The notes beneath the pieces are model-generated. The model had not been told where the DNA came from and searched no databases. It saw only the letters and a program-made list of their open reading frames with translations. Shown piece by piece: positions 1-10,160 of a DNA stretch of 64,000 nucleotides. Numbering within the stretch: the first letter of the stretch is position 1; each line of letters starts with the position of its first letter. A program made the translations under genes and the position numbers. The DNA is from Akkermansiaceae bacterium (GTDB lineage: Bacteria; Verrucomicrobiota; Verrucomicrobiia; Verrucomicrobiales; Akkermansiaceae), in contig JAHCBC010000007.1 of the NCBI GenBank assembly GCA_019634595.1, forward strand, positions 1-64,000, written 5' to 3'.

Positions 1-2808
<2,808 letters not shown>

Positions 2809-2830
2809 CTGGGATTCTCTAAATCAAAGA

Positions 2831-2871
2831 GGTAGAAGCCGGAGTGGGGACAGATGGTCCCTACCTCCGGC
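2831..2871. repeat. Intergenic hairpin between hydrolase and gltB
   Basis: GCCGGAG at 2838-2844 pairs with CTCCGGC at 2865-2871, and an inner GGGAC/GTCCC pair (2847-2851 and 2857-2861) extends the structure. It lies just after the hydrolase stop codon and upstream of gltB on the same strand. It could end hydrolase transcription or be one more copy of the palindromic repeats seen in this window. Confidence 0.5.
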
Positions 2872-2948
2872 GCTGGCCGAATAAAAGCGACCGGGGAAGG
2901 TCTGCCAAGCAGGAATTGTGCCCGGAATGCGACAGCCGCCGCGGAGAT

Positions 2949-3809
2949 TCACAAAATGGGGCTTTCCTCCGGAGCGCTTGGCTCCGGGCTGAGGAGGCCG
3001 TGCTTCACGAGGAAGCGGTCCATCGCTCCGACGGTCAGTTCGAAATTCTGGTGACTCACGTTGAAGTTGAAAAAGCTGTGGTCAGCCCGTTCGAAATCAA
3101 CCAGTTCAATCGAATTCCGCCTCCAGCGCAGGCGGCGGCGGAATTTCTCCACTTCATCAAAGGAGGAGATCCGGTCGGATCTGCCATGGAACATCAGGAT
3201 AGGAGGGAGTTTGCCCCGCACCAGTGAGGTCGGACTCAGCCGCTTTGCGGTCTTCGCATCCGGGAAACGCGCTCCGTGGGGAGACTTCGGGCCGGTGTTC
3301 ACCGTCGCACTGAAAAGGACCAGCGCCTGGGGGCGGCAGTCCACGCCATCCACCGCCGGGAGATCCTTCTCCTTCGGCAGGGTGGTGAGCAGGGCAAGGT
3401 AGGCCCCCCCGGCTGCTCCGCTGATGGTGATGCGGGCCGGGTCGATGTTGAGGGTCTCCGCATTCAGCCGGATCCAGCGGATCAGCTCGCGGGCGTCTTC
3501 GACCGCCTCCACCGGGCCGGTGCCATGGCGGGAGGTCGTGCGGGTTTCCGCCGCCACGGCGACTGCCCCACGGCTGGCGAAGTGGAGGCAGTGGGGGACG
3601 AACTGGGTCGGCATGGCCGCGTCCCAGAAGCCACCATGGAAAAACACCACCGCCGGCCTGGGAGTGGCGCTGATGCCCTCCGGCTGGAAAACGTGCGCCA
3701 GGATCTCACCCTGCGGGGTGGAGTGATAGACGTAGGAAGCGGAGTCCTTGAGCATCTCGCGTTCACGCGCCTCTCCGATAGGTGCCACCTTCTGCAAAAT
3801 GCTGCTCAT
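2949..3809 (-). CDS. Alpha/beta-hydrolase fold protein with nucleophile serine replaced
   Basis: It resembles acetyl-esterase/lipase (BD-FAE/HSL-like) proteins of 286 residues. The HGGFW oxyanion motif is at about 58-62. The nucleophile elbow reads ISGAAGG at about 129-135, where active relatives have GxSAGG, so the serine position is Ala132 (codon GCA). Asp212 (GRSD) and His244 (ADHS) look like the other two triad residues and are kept. The start at 3809 (MSSILQ) is preferred; an upstream in-frame ATG at 3887 would leave only 11 bases to the divergent gene at 3899. It may be an inactive or repurposed hydrolase. Confidence 0.8.
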   Translation of the reverse strand: MSSILQKVAPIGEAREREMLKDSASYVYHSTPQGEILAHVFQPEGISATPRPAVVFFHGGFWDAAMPTQFVPHCLHFASRGAVAVAAETRTTSRHGTGPVEAVEDARELIRWIRLNAETLNIDPARITISGAAGGAYLALLTTLPKEKDLPAVDGVDCRPQALVLFSATVNTGPKSPHGARFPDAKTAKRLSPTSLVRGKLPPILMFHGRSDRISSFDEVEKFRRRLRWRRNSIELVDFERADHSFFNFNVSHQNFELTVGAMDRFLVKHGLLSPEPSAPEESPIL

Positions 3810-3898
3810 ACCAATAAAAACGCGGCTCTCCCACACAAGTGGGGAGCGGCGCGATTTGTTTGTTGTGGAAAGGTGGGTCTTGTCCAATCTTTTGCCTC

Positions 3899-4777
3899 AT
3901 GATCCGTGCATTTTTTGCAGTTTTCTTTTCCTTCACCGTGGTTGCAGCAGCCCAGGAAGATCTCCGTCCGGCGCTTGAAACCACTTACAACACATGGCGG
4001 CAGGCAATCGTGAACAGGGATTTCGGCGCATGGGAGCGGGCCACGGCCAGCAACCGGCGGATCGAGGTGAGGAATCTCATCTACTCGGAGAAGCGGCCTT
4101 TCCCGGCGAGCATTTTCAACATCCCCGGGTCTCCGCCCGCCTTGCAGGGACTCAAGTTCCTGGAGGCCACCCAAAGCGGTCCGACGGCAAAGGCTTCCTA
4201 TTTCGGTAAGATCGACTTCCAGGTCGATGGTACGCCCACGGACAACCTGCTGGTGCTGTCCTTCATCCGGGAGGGGAATTCATGGCTCTATGACCGGGCG
4301 GACTTCGTGAATCTGGTGGCTCTGCCGGAGGTGAGGAGGGAATTGGCCGAAGGGAAGCTGGATTACCTGGCGGAGACGCCGGAGGCGCGCGCGTCCGGCC
4401 AGTTGCCACCTCCGGCGATTCCGGTCAATCCGGCGAAATACATCGCAAAGGTGTATGTGTTCTCCCCGGGACGGGAGGTGCATGTGCAGGTCAACAAGGT
4501 CAGCCGCCACCGCTTCGCCAATGCGAAGGACGCGCAGATCGTCATCGGCGGCCTGAGGGACGGGGCCAATGAGGTCCAGTTTTCCGTGAAAAAGCTTGAG
4601 GGTGGCAAGGGGACGGAGGCGATGACCATCCGTGTTTATCTGTTCTCCGAAGTCGAGGGGGTGAAGCCGGTGAAGGCATTCGAATACCAGCTCGCGGAAG
4701 GGGACCAGCCGAAGGACTTCGGCACCCAGATTTTCACCGTGGATGAAATGATGGTCCGCCAGATCACCGGCAAGTGA
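3899..4777 (+). CDS. Exported protein of unknown function
   Basis: A 292-residue protein beginning with a clear signal peptide (MIRAFFAVFFSFTVVAAA, cut before QEDLRP). The ATG at 3899 is chosen because it starts the signal peptide, although the frame opens 60 bases earlier. The mature part has no motif I recognise. It is rich in beta-type stretches, and a late segment (about 200-280) mentions charged, strand-forming sequence such as REVHVQVNKVSRHRF. It is transcribed away from the hydrolase at 2949-3809 from a short shared intergenic region. Function unknown; probably periplasmic. Confidence 0.75.
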   Translation: MIRAFFAVFFSFTVVAAAQEDLRPALETTYNTWRQAIVNRDFGAWERATASNRRIEVRNLIYSEKRPFPASIFNIPGSPPALQGLKFLEATQSGPTAKASYFGKIDFQVDGTPTDNLLVLSFIREGNSWLYDRADFVNLVALPEVRRELAEGKLDYLAETPEARASGQLPPPAIPVNPAKYIAKVYVFSPGREVHVQVNKVSRHRFANAKDAQIVIGGLRDGANEVQFSVKKLEGGKGTEAMTIRVYLFSEVEGVKPVKAFEYQLAEGDQPKDFGTQIFTVDEMMVRQITGK

Positions 4778-4780
4778 ATG

Positions 4781-5040
4781 AAACCGTGGCTGCGGCGTCC
4801 CGCCGCAGGCAGTGGCGATGGCGTCCCGCCGTCGCTCTGTGGGAAGTGGACGCTTCATGATCGATGAAGAGTTCAACCACAGATGGACGCAGATAAGAAA
4901 AGGATTGGGATGGGATTCTTCAATCTGCGTCCATCTGCGGTTTAATTACATTTCGGTACTGTGTTTTGGCAGTAGACCGATGATGTCCGGAGCAGTGCCT
5001 CCCTGAAAAGAGTTGCGGCGGGACGCTGCAGCCACGGTTT
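4781..5040. repeat. Nested inverted repeat (260 bp composite palindromic element)
   Basis: The outer arms, 4781-4807 and 5014-5040, match in 26 of 27 bases when one is reversed; they begin AAACCGTGGCTGC. Inside lies a second inverted pair, 4875-4894 and 4923-4942, matching in 19 of 20 bases (AACC-CAGATGGACGCAGAT). A partial copy of the GGCGTCCCGCCG core also sits near 4820. The element fills most of the 404-base gap between the exported protein and the SRPBCC operon. No gene is visible in the gap. Confidence 0.85.
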
Positions 5041-5041
5041 T

Positions 5042-5060
5042 GATTTTTTCGAAAAAAATC
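5042..5060. repeat. AT-rich palindrome upstream of the SRPBCC operon
   Basis: A run of T, a central CG and a run of A form a near-perfect 19-base palindrome directly after the nested repeat. It lies about 120 bases before the first operon gene. It could be a terminator for the leftward repeat region or part of the operon's control region. No consensus promoter is clear next to it. Confidence 0.4.
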
Positions 5061-5181
5061 GGGGAAGGATGTCCTCGATTTCCGGGGCCGTTCGTCGTGA
5101 TATTGGAAAGGGCAGAAGTGTGGTCCATCGGGATCACCACCATGCCCTGGAAAAGTGCCTTCACTTGCTATCCTGATTGCC

Positions 5182-5712
5182 ATGACCAGAAAAATCCTCG
5201 CCGCTGTTGCTCTACTCCTCGCCGCGTTCCTGATCTATGTGGCCAGCCGCCCGGGCGAATTCCGCGTCAGCCGGAGCATCACCGTCGCGGCTCCACCGTC
5301 TGCGGTGTTCCCTCTCGTGAGTGACCTGCGCGCATTCCAGACATGGTCGCCCTGGGCTAAGATGGATCCGCAGGCGAAGGTGACCTACGAAGGCCCCGCC
5401 TCCGGAGTGGGATCTTCCTTCACCTGGCAGAGCGCGAAGACGGGAGAGGGGACGATGGCCCTTTCCGAAAACAGGCAGGATGAGTTCATCCGCTTCATGC
5501 TGCACTTCCGGAAACCGTTCGAAGGAACCAACACCGCCGAGTTCACTTTCAAACCGGAAGGCGGCGGCACCGTGGTGACCTGGTCGATGCATGGCAGGAA
5601 CAACTTCATCGCGAAAGCGGTGAGCATGTTCATGGACTGCGAGAAGATGATCGGCGGTCCGTTCGAACAAGGTCTCGCGGATCTCAAAACCCTTGCGGAG
5701 GCAAAACCATGA
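5182..5712 (+). CDS. SRPBCC-family protein with N-terminal membrane anchor
   Basis: A 176-residue polyketide-cyclase/START-like protein. A hydrophobic N-terminus (about residues 4-20, ILAAVALLLAAFLIYVA) suggests a membrane anchor or uncleaved signal. The SRPBCC domain follows, with RVSRSITVAAPPSAVFPLVSD at its start and the WSPW segment typical of the family. The ATG at 5182 is preferred over one 27 bases upstream because the hydrophobic segment then begins at once. It is the first gene of a six-gene operon ending in an ECF sigma factor and overlaps the next gene by four bases. The ligand is unknown. Confidence 0.85.
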   Translation: MTRKILAAVALLLAAFLIYVASRPGEFRVSRSITVAAPPSAVFPLVSDLRAFQTWSPWAKMDPQAKVTYEGPASGVGSSFTWQSAKTGEGTMALSENRQDEFIRFMLHFRKPFEGTNTAEFTFKPEGGGTVVTWSMHGRNNFIAKAVSMFMDCEKMIGGPFEQGLADLKTLAEAKP

Positions 5713-6149
5713 GCGATCACGATATCCACAGCAGCCGGGCATTTCCTGTTTCCCGCGAGCGCCTGTATGAAGCCTTTTCCGATCCGGAACAAGTGGCACT
5801 CTGGTGGGGACCGGCGGGCTTCACCAATACCATCCACGAATTCGACCTGTGGCCCGGCGGCCATTGGCGGTTCACCATGCACGGTCCGGATGGCCAGACC
5901 TATGAGCAGGACAAGAGCTTCGGCGAAGTGATCCCCGCTGAGAAAGTCACTTTCCGTCACCACGGTCCGGTGCATGGTTTCCTGATGGAGCTTTCCTTCC
6001 ATGATGATGGCACGGGCAGCCGCTTCGACTGGCTCATGCGCTTCGATGATCCCGGCGAGGCGGCAAAGCTGCGGGACTTCATTTCCAAAGCGAACGAAGA
6101 GAACTTCGACCGCCTCCAGTCCCACATGTCCGCCATCCCCCAACCCTGA
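5709..6149 (+). CDS. AHSA1/SRPBCC-domain protein
   Basis: A 146-residue soluble protein of the Activator of Hsp90 ATPase homologue 1-like family. It shows the usual pattern: early FPVSRERLYEAFSDPEQVALWWGP, then WPGGHWRFTMHGPDG and the closing helix EENFDRLQ. Members of this family are often encoded next to sigma factors or ArsR regulators, and here an ECF gene ends the operon. Its ATG overlaps the stop of the previous gene (ATGA), so translation is probably coupled. The ligand is unknown. Confidence 0.9.
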   Translation: MSDHDIHSSRAFPVSRERLYEAFSDPEQVALWWGPAGFTNTIHEFDLWPGGHWRFTMHGPDGQTYEQDKSFGEVIPAEKVTFRHHGPVHGFLMELSFHDDGTGSRFDWLMRFDDPGEAAKLRDFISKANEENFDRLQSHMSAIPQP

Positions 6150-6164
6150 ACTCTCCATAATGCC

Positions 6165-6551
6165 ATGAAACATATCCCCAATATTGTCGGAGGCCTGCTC
6201 GGCCTGATGTTCGTCTTCGCCGCTTCGATGGTTCTTTTCAAACTGGGACCCACCCCTCCGGCACCACCGGAGGGTTCTCCGCCGGCCCATTTCATGGCGG
6301 CCTTCGGGCCGACCGGCTACCTGACCTTCGTCAAGGTGTGCGAATTGGTTGGAGGCATCCTGGTCGCGATCCCGAGAACCAGGAACTTCGGCCTGCTGAT
6401 CCTGGGCCCGATCATCATCAACATCATCGCCTTCCACGGCTTTGTGACCGCAGGGGTGGGCCTTTTTTCGCCAATGCTCATCCTGATCTGCCTCGCCGCG
6501 CTCTACCTGCTGTGGGTGGGACGCCGCCAGTTCCTCGCATTGAAAAACTGA
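6165..6551 (+). CDS. DoxX-like small membrane protein
   Basis: A 128-residue protein with about four hydrophobic segments (near residues 5-25, 48-68, 75-97 and 102-120), arranged as in DoxX-type proteins. The motif GYLTFVKVCELVGGILVAIP around the second segment fits this family. It lies 15 bases after the AHSA1 gene and 31 before the DUF1428 gene. DoxX-like proteins are frequent companions of SRPBCC and YCII proteins in ECF-controlled operons. The biochemical role is unknown. Confidence 0.75.
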   Translation: MKHIPNIVGGLLGLMFVFAASMVLFKLGPTPPAPPEGSPPAHFMAAFGPTGYLTFVKVCELVGGILVAIPRTRNFGLLILGPIIINIIAFHGFVTAGVGLFSPMLILICLAALYLLWVGRRQFLALKN

Positions 6552-6582
6552 CCCATCACCAAACCACGAACCCACTACGATC

Positions 6583-6933
6583 ATGGAAACCTACGTTGAC
6601 GGATTCGTCCTGCCGCTGCCCAAGGACGGGATCGAGAAATACAAGGAAATGGCCACCACCGCGGCCACTGTCTGGCTCGACCACGGAGCATTGGAATACC
6701 GCGAATGCCTGCTGGATGACGCCACCTGCCATGACATGGTCAGCTTCCCTGCATTGGCAGGTGCCAAGGAAGGGGAGACGGTCGTCTTCGCCTACGTCGT
6801 CTATAAATCCCGCGAGGATCGGGACGCGGTGAACGCAAAGGTGATGGCCGACCCGCGCCTCAACTGCGAGGGCTGCCCGTTCGACTACAAGCGCATGGCC
6901 TACGGTGGCTTCAAAACCATCGTCTCGGCCTGA
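6583..6933 (+). CDS. DUF1428 family protein (YbaA-like)
   Basis: A 116-residue protein matching the DUF1428 family along its whole length. It begins YVDGFVLPLPKDG, has the FAYVVYKSREDRDAVN segment and ends with KRMAYGGFKTIV, all hallmarks of the family, whose fold is ferredoxin-like dimeric alpha+beta. No enzymatic activity is established for the family. It sits between the DoxX-like and YCII genes, which supports shared control by the downstream sigma factor. Confidence 0.88.
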   Translation: METYVDGFVLPLPKDGIEKYKEMATTAATVWLDHGALEYRECLLDDATCHDMVSFPALAGAKEGETVVFAYVVYKSREDRDAVNAKVMADPRLNCEGCPFDYKRMAYGGFKTIVSA

Positions 6934-6951
6934 ACCCAACCGACAACCGTC

Positions 6952-7344
6952 ATGAGCAAATCCCAATATCTGCTGTTGTTCCGCGACACCAACTGGCACC
7001 GTGAGCTTTCGCTCAACGAGATCCAGGAAATCATGAGCCGCACCAACGCGTGGTTCGAAAGTCTGGCCCAACAGGGTGTCATCAAGGCCGGCCAACCGCT
7101 GGATGGTGTGGGGGCGATGGTTTCCTACGAATCCGGTGCCGTGGTGGATGGTCCCTTCACGGAGACCAAGGAATCCGTGGGCGGCTATATCCTCATCGAG
7201 GCGGGCAGCCTGGAGGAGGCGGTGGCCGTCGCCCGCCAGAATCCCATGGTCCCCTGCGGACTGAAGGTGGAGGTGCGCCCCGTTTCCGATGACTGCCCGG
7301 CCAGCAGGCTGGCGAAGCAGAAACTCTTCACCGTCGGTGCGTGA
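6952..7344 (+). CDS. YCII-related (DGPF-domain) protein
   Basis: A 130-residue protein with the DGPF motif in VVDGPFTETKE at about residues 64-74 and the GGYILIEAGSLEEAV segment after it. These are diagnostic of the YCII-related DGPF proteins that accompany ECF42 sigma factors. The last bases of the gene (GTGA) overlap the GTG start of the sigma factor gene, so the two are probably translated together. The role of DGPF proteins is not established; a link to stress or antibiotic responses has been proposed for the ECF42 group. Confidence 0.92.
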   Translation: MSKSQYLLLFRDTNWHRELSLNEIQEIMSRTNAWFESLAQQGVIKAGQPLDGVGAMVSYESGAVVDGPFTETKESVGGYILIEAGSLEEAVAVARQNPMVPCGLKVEVRPVSDDCPASRLAKQKLFTVGA

Positions 7345-8624
7345 AAGGGGAGCGGGTCACGGTGTCCTCCGCGTCTGAGATCCCGCGGATCACGGAGAAG
7401 CTTTTCCGCCATGAGGCGGGGAAGCTGGTTTCCATGCTCACCGGCATCTTCGGCATCACCCGCCTGCAGCTCGCGGAGGACGTGGTGCAGGACGCGATGA
7501 TCCGTGCGCTCCAGACATGGCCCTACACCGGCGTGCCGGACAACCCTTCCGCATGGCTGATGCAGACGGCGAAGAACCGTGCGCTGGATGTCATCCGCCG
7601 GGAGAAGTTCTTCCACGACAAGCAGCCGGAGATCATCACCTCGCTCGAGCAATGGGTGCCGGAGGAGGCGGACCTGAAGTTCGATGACGAGATCAAGGAC
7701 GACCGGTTGCGGCTCATCTTCGCCTGCTGCCATCCGTTGCTGCCGCAGGACGCGCAGACCGCGCTCGCATTGAAAACGCTCTGCGGATTCAGCCCCGGGG
7801 AGATCGCCAGCGCGTTCCTTTCCACCGAGGCCGCGGTGGCGAAGCGGTTGACCCGTGCGCGGCAGAAGATCGCGGAACTCGCCATCCCATTCGAGATCCC
7901 CGCCGGACAGGATCTGACGGAGCGTCTGGATGGGGTGATGCGGGTGATCTATTTCCTTTTCAACGAAGGCTACAGCGCCTCCACCGGCGACAGCGTGGTG
8001 AGGGAGGATCTGTGTTTCGAGGCCATCCGCCTGGCGAGCCTGCTGGTCGCGCACCCGGTCGCGGACCGGCCGAAGCTGCACGCGCTGCTGGCGCTCATGT
8101 TCATGAACGGCGCGCGTCTTTCCGCCCGTGAGGACCGGCAGGGGAACATCCTGAGGTTGAAGGACCAGGACCGCTCGCTGTGGGACAGGAGCATGATCGG
8201 CCACGGCCTGCTGCATCTCGCCAGCGCGGCGCAGGGTGGGGAGCTTTCGGAGTTTCATCTGCAGGCGGGCATCGCCGCTTGTCATTGCGTCGCGGAAAGC
8301 GACGAAACGACGGACTGGAACAGGATCCTCGGCTACTACGACCAATGGATCGCCATCTCCGACTCGCCGGTCGTCCGATTGAACCGCGCCGTGGCGCTCG
8401 CAAGGGTGAACGGCCCGGAAGCGGGAATGGGTGCACTGGAGACCTTGCTGGAGAAAGGTGATCTGGATTCCTACTACCTGCTGCACGCGGTGATGGGCGA
8501 TCTGGAAGAACGGCTGAACCATCCGAAGGCTGCGGTAGGTCATTTCGAAAAAGCCCTCCAGCTCACCGGAGTCAAATCGGAGCAGGTTTTTCTCGCGAAG
8601 CGGCTGATGGATTGCCGGGCGTGA
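7341..8624 (+). CDS. ECF42-type RNA polymerase sigma factor
   Basis: A 427-residue sigma factor, much longer than a usual ECF factor. Region sigma-2 covers roughly residues 10-85 (LAEDVVQDAMIRALQTWP, then AWLMQTAKNRALDVIRRE). Region sigma-4 covers about 110-175 (LALKTLCGFSPGEIASAFL). The remaining 250 residues are a helical extension of the TPR-like type, with VIYFLFNEGYSAS near its start and NRAVALARVNGPEAG later. This layout plus the adjacent DGPF gene defines the ECF42 group, which has no classic anti-sigma factor. The start is GTG, overlapping the previous stop. It is the last gene of the operon. Confidence 0.93.
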   Translation: MKGERVTVSSASEIPRITEKLFRHEAGKLVSMLTGIFGITRLQLAEDVVQDAMIRALQTWPYTGVPDNPSAWLMQTAKNRALDVIRREKFFHDKQPEIITSLEQWVPEEADLKFDDEIKDDRLRLIFACCHPLLPQDAQTALALKTLCGFSPGEIASAFLSTEAAVAKRLTRARQKIAELAIPFEIPAGQDLTERLDGVMRVIYFLFNEGYSASTGDSVVREDLCFEAIRLASLLVAHPVADRPKLHALLALMFMNGARLSAREDRQGNILRLKDQDRSLWDRSMIGHGLLHLASAAQGGELSEFHLQAGIAACHCVAESDETTDWNRILGYYDQWIAISDSPVVRLNRAVALARVNGPEAGMGALETLLEKGDLDSYYLLHAVMGDLEERLNHPKAAVGHFEKALQLTGVKSEQVFLAKRLMDCRA

Positions 8625-8629
8625 CTCTG

Positions 8630-8735
8630 GTAGCGAAGGTCGTGAGACCTTCGGCTGGGGGGAGTCCATGAAAAAACCGGAGCTTGTTTTCCGATGGACG
8701 TTCACCCCGCCGAACCTCTCACGAGGTTCGCTACT
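8630..8735. repeat. GTAG-type REP doublet (BIME-like)
   Basis: Two palindromic units face each other. The plus-strand unit at 8630-8667 starts GTAGCGAA and folds GAAGGTC around a GTGA loop with GACCTTC. The minus-strand unit at 8697-8735 also starts GTAGCGAA, with stem AACCTC/GAGGTT. Both are followed by TTCGGC and a G-rich tail ending GTCC. A GTAG head plus a hairpin in inverted pairs is the pattern of REP sequences handled by RAYT (TnpA-REP) proteins. It lies exactly between two convergent genes and may also end transcription both ways. Confidence 0.8.
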
Positions 8736-9061
8736 CAACGCACCAGCACGAACGGCGAAACCACGACCGCCGTATAGGCCTCCGCACCTTCGCGTTTCCC
8801 GAAAGTCTCCTCGTCCGCCTTCACCAGCAGTTCCTCATCAAGCCATGCCTGCACCCGCTTCCGGTCATCACGGATGAAGGCCATGCCGACATCGGCTAGA
8901 TCGAGCGCCTCATGGACGACGATCAGCACGCCGTTGCGCAGCGGTCCTAACAGATAGTCATAGGAAACGGGTCCGGTGTATTTCCGGAGCCGTTCCTCCC
9001 CGGTGAGACCGTCGTCCCCGAGCATCTGGTAGCGCAGTCTGTCGTCGTCCGGGGCAGCCAT
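8735..9061 (-). CDS. DUF2288 family protein
   Basis: A 108-residue soluble protein. Its centre (LLGPLRNGVLIVVHEALDL, then a DVGMAFIRDDRKRVQAWLDE segment) fits the DUF2288 pattern of a hydrophobic strand, a DLxxV segment and the AWL helix. No function is established for the family. Its ATG shares one base with the stop codon of the dehydrogenase gene upstream (TGATG), so the two form an operon. Its own stop codon abuts the REP doublet. Confidence 0.75.
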   Translation of the reverse strand: MAAPDDDRLRYQMLGDDGLTGEERLRKYTGPVSYDYLLGPLRNGVLIVVHEALDLADVGMAFIRDDRKRVQAWLDEELLVKADEETFGKREGAEAYTAVVVSPFVLVR

Positions 9062-10020
9062 CAGATCACGCCGTTGGCGCAGTTGGTCTCACCTTCGCCC
9101 TTGAGCGCGTTGATGAGGTTTGTGAGGGATTTCATCGCCTGGCGCGGCACGCTTTCAAAGGTGCGGGAGCCGACGTGCGGGGTGATGATGACCTTCGGGT
9201 GGTGGAGCAGCGGATGGTCCGGGGAAGGGGGTTCCTCGTCGAGCACGTCGGCGGCGTAGCCCGCCAGTTTTCCGGAATCCAGCGCGGCGATGATCGCATC
9301 CTGGTCGATGAGTTCGCCGCGGCCGGTGTTGATGACCCATGAGCCGTCCGGCATCATGGCCAGCCGCTCCGCATTGATGCAGTGGTGGGTTTCCGCGTTC
9401 AGCTTCGTGTGCGGGCTGATGATGTCCACGGACGAGAAAAGGGAGTCCAGCGAGTCATGGCGCTTGATCTGGAATTGCTCCGCGATGTCTTCCGGCCAGT
9501 AGTTGCCGTAGGCGTGGACCTCCATCCCGAATGCGTGCGCCCGGCGGGCGACTTCCTGGCCGATGCGGCCCAGCCCGATGAGGCCGATCTTCTTCTGGAA
9601 CAGCTCGTTGCCCGTCTTGCGGTCCCAGCGTCCGGCGCGGGTGCCGTCGATGGCGTAGGGGAAGTTCTTCGCCATCGCCAGCAGCAGCAGGAAAGTGTGC
9701 TCCGCCACGGTGTCATGGTTCACCCCGGGGGTGAAAAGCACCGGAATCTTCAGATCCTTGGTTGCCGCGATGTCGATCTTGTCCAAGCCGATGCCGTATT
9801 TCGAGATGACCTTCAGGCGGGGCAGGGACTTCTCCAGCACCTCGCGGGTGATGGCGTCGTCACCGCAGAGGAACGCGTCGAATCCACCGGCGATCTCCAG
9901 CATTTTCTCAAGGGAAAGCGGCCCGCGCTCGCGGACGATTTCCCAGCCCTGGGCTTCGAGCAGCGGGTGGTGGGGGCCGGGGGTGTCTTGGAAGGAACAG
10001 GTGGAGAGCAGGACGCGCAT
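9061..10020 (-). CDS. D-isomer-specific 2-hydroxyacid dehydrogenase (phosphoglycerate dehydrogenase-like)
   Basis: A 319-residue NAD-dependent dehydrogenase of the SerA/GyaR superfamily. The dinucleotide fold shows GLIGLGRIGQEVARR at about 143-157. The active-site Arg is in NTGRGELID, the Glu in DVLDEEPP and the His in TPHVGSRT. The substrate-domain sequence ISKYGIGLDKIDI is typical of phosphoglycerate dehydrogenase-like members. There is no C-terminal ACT domain, so it is the short form. The start at 10020 (MRVLLSTCSF) is chosen because an ORF extension to 10065 runs into an intergenic repeat. Substrate not certain. Confidence 0.9.
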   Translation of the reverse strand: MRVLLSTCSFQDTPGPHHPLLEAQGWEIVRERGPLSLEKMLEIAGGFDAFLCGDDAITREVLEKSLPRLKVISKYGIGLDKIDIAATKDLKIPVLFTPGVNHDTVAEHTFLLLLAMAKNFPYAIDGTRAGRWDRKTGNELFQKKIGLIGLGRIGQEVARRAHAFGMEVHAYGNYWPEDIAEQFQIKRHDSLDSLFSSVDIISPHTKLNAETHHCINAERLAMMPDGSWVINTGRGELIDQDAIIAALDSGKLAGYAADVLDEEPPSPDHPLLHHPKVIITPHVGSRTFESVPRQAMKSLTNLINALKGEGETNCANGVI

Positions 10021-10029
10021 GGGGGAAAG

Positions 10030-10069
10030 TTGAACATCGAACATCGAACGTTCAACATCGAACATCGAA
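10030..10069. repeat. Tandem and palindromic GAACATC repeat
   Basis: Copies of GAACATC run on both sides of a central GAACGTTC palindrome, giving a 40-base element with a direct and an inverted arrangement. It sits just upstream of the dehydrogenase start. Similar short GAACATC/GAACGTTC tracts are familiar intergenic repeats in Verrucomicrobiota; this statement is from general knowledge, not a search. Confidence 0.65.
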
Positions 10070-10160
10070 GTGGAGGGAGTGGGCGGAGGAGCACAAATTT
10101 TGCGGCCCTTCGCGGCCTTTGCGACTTTGCGGTGAACTCATTTTCTGGCTAGTTTGCGGC

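Noticed and set aside
5041-5181. An ECF42-type promoter (TGTCGA) before the SRPBCC operon
   Set aside because: The nearest text is TGTCCTCGA, without a convincing -10 partner, so no site is called.
5385-6584. A 399-codon minus-strand frame across three small operon genes
   Set aside because: It runs antisense to three recognisable families (SRPBCC, AHSA1, DoxX-like).
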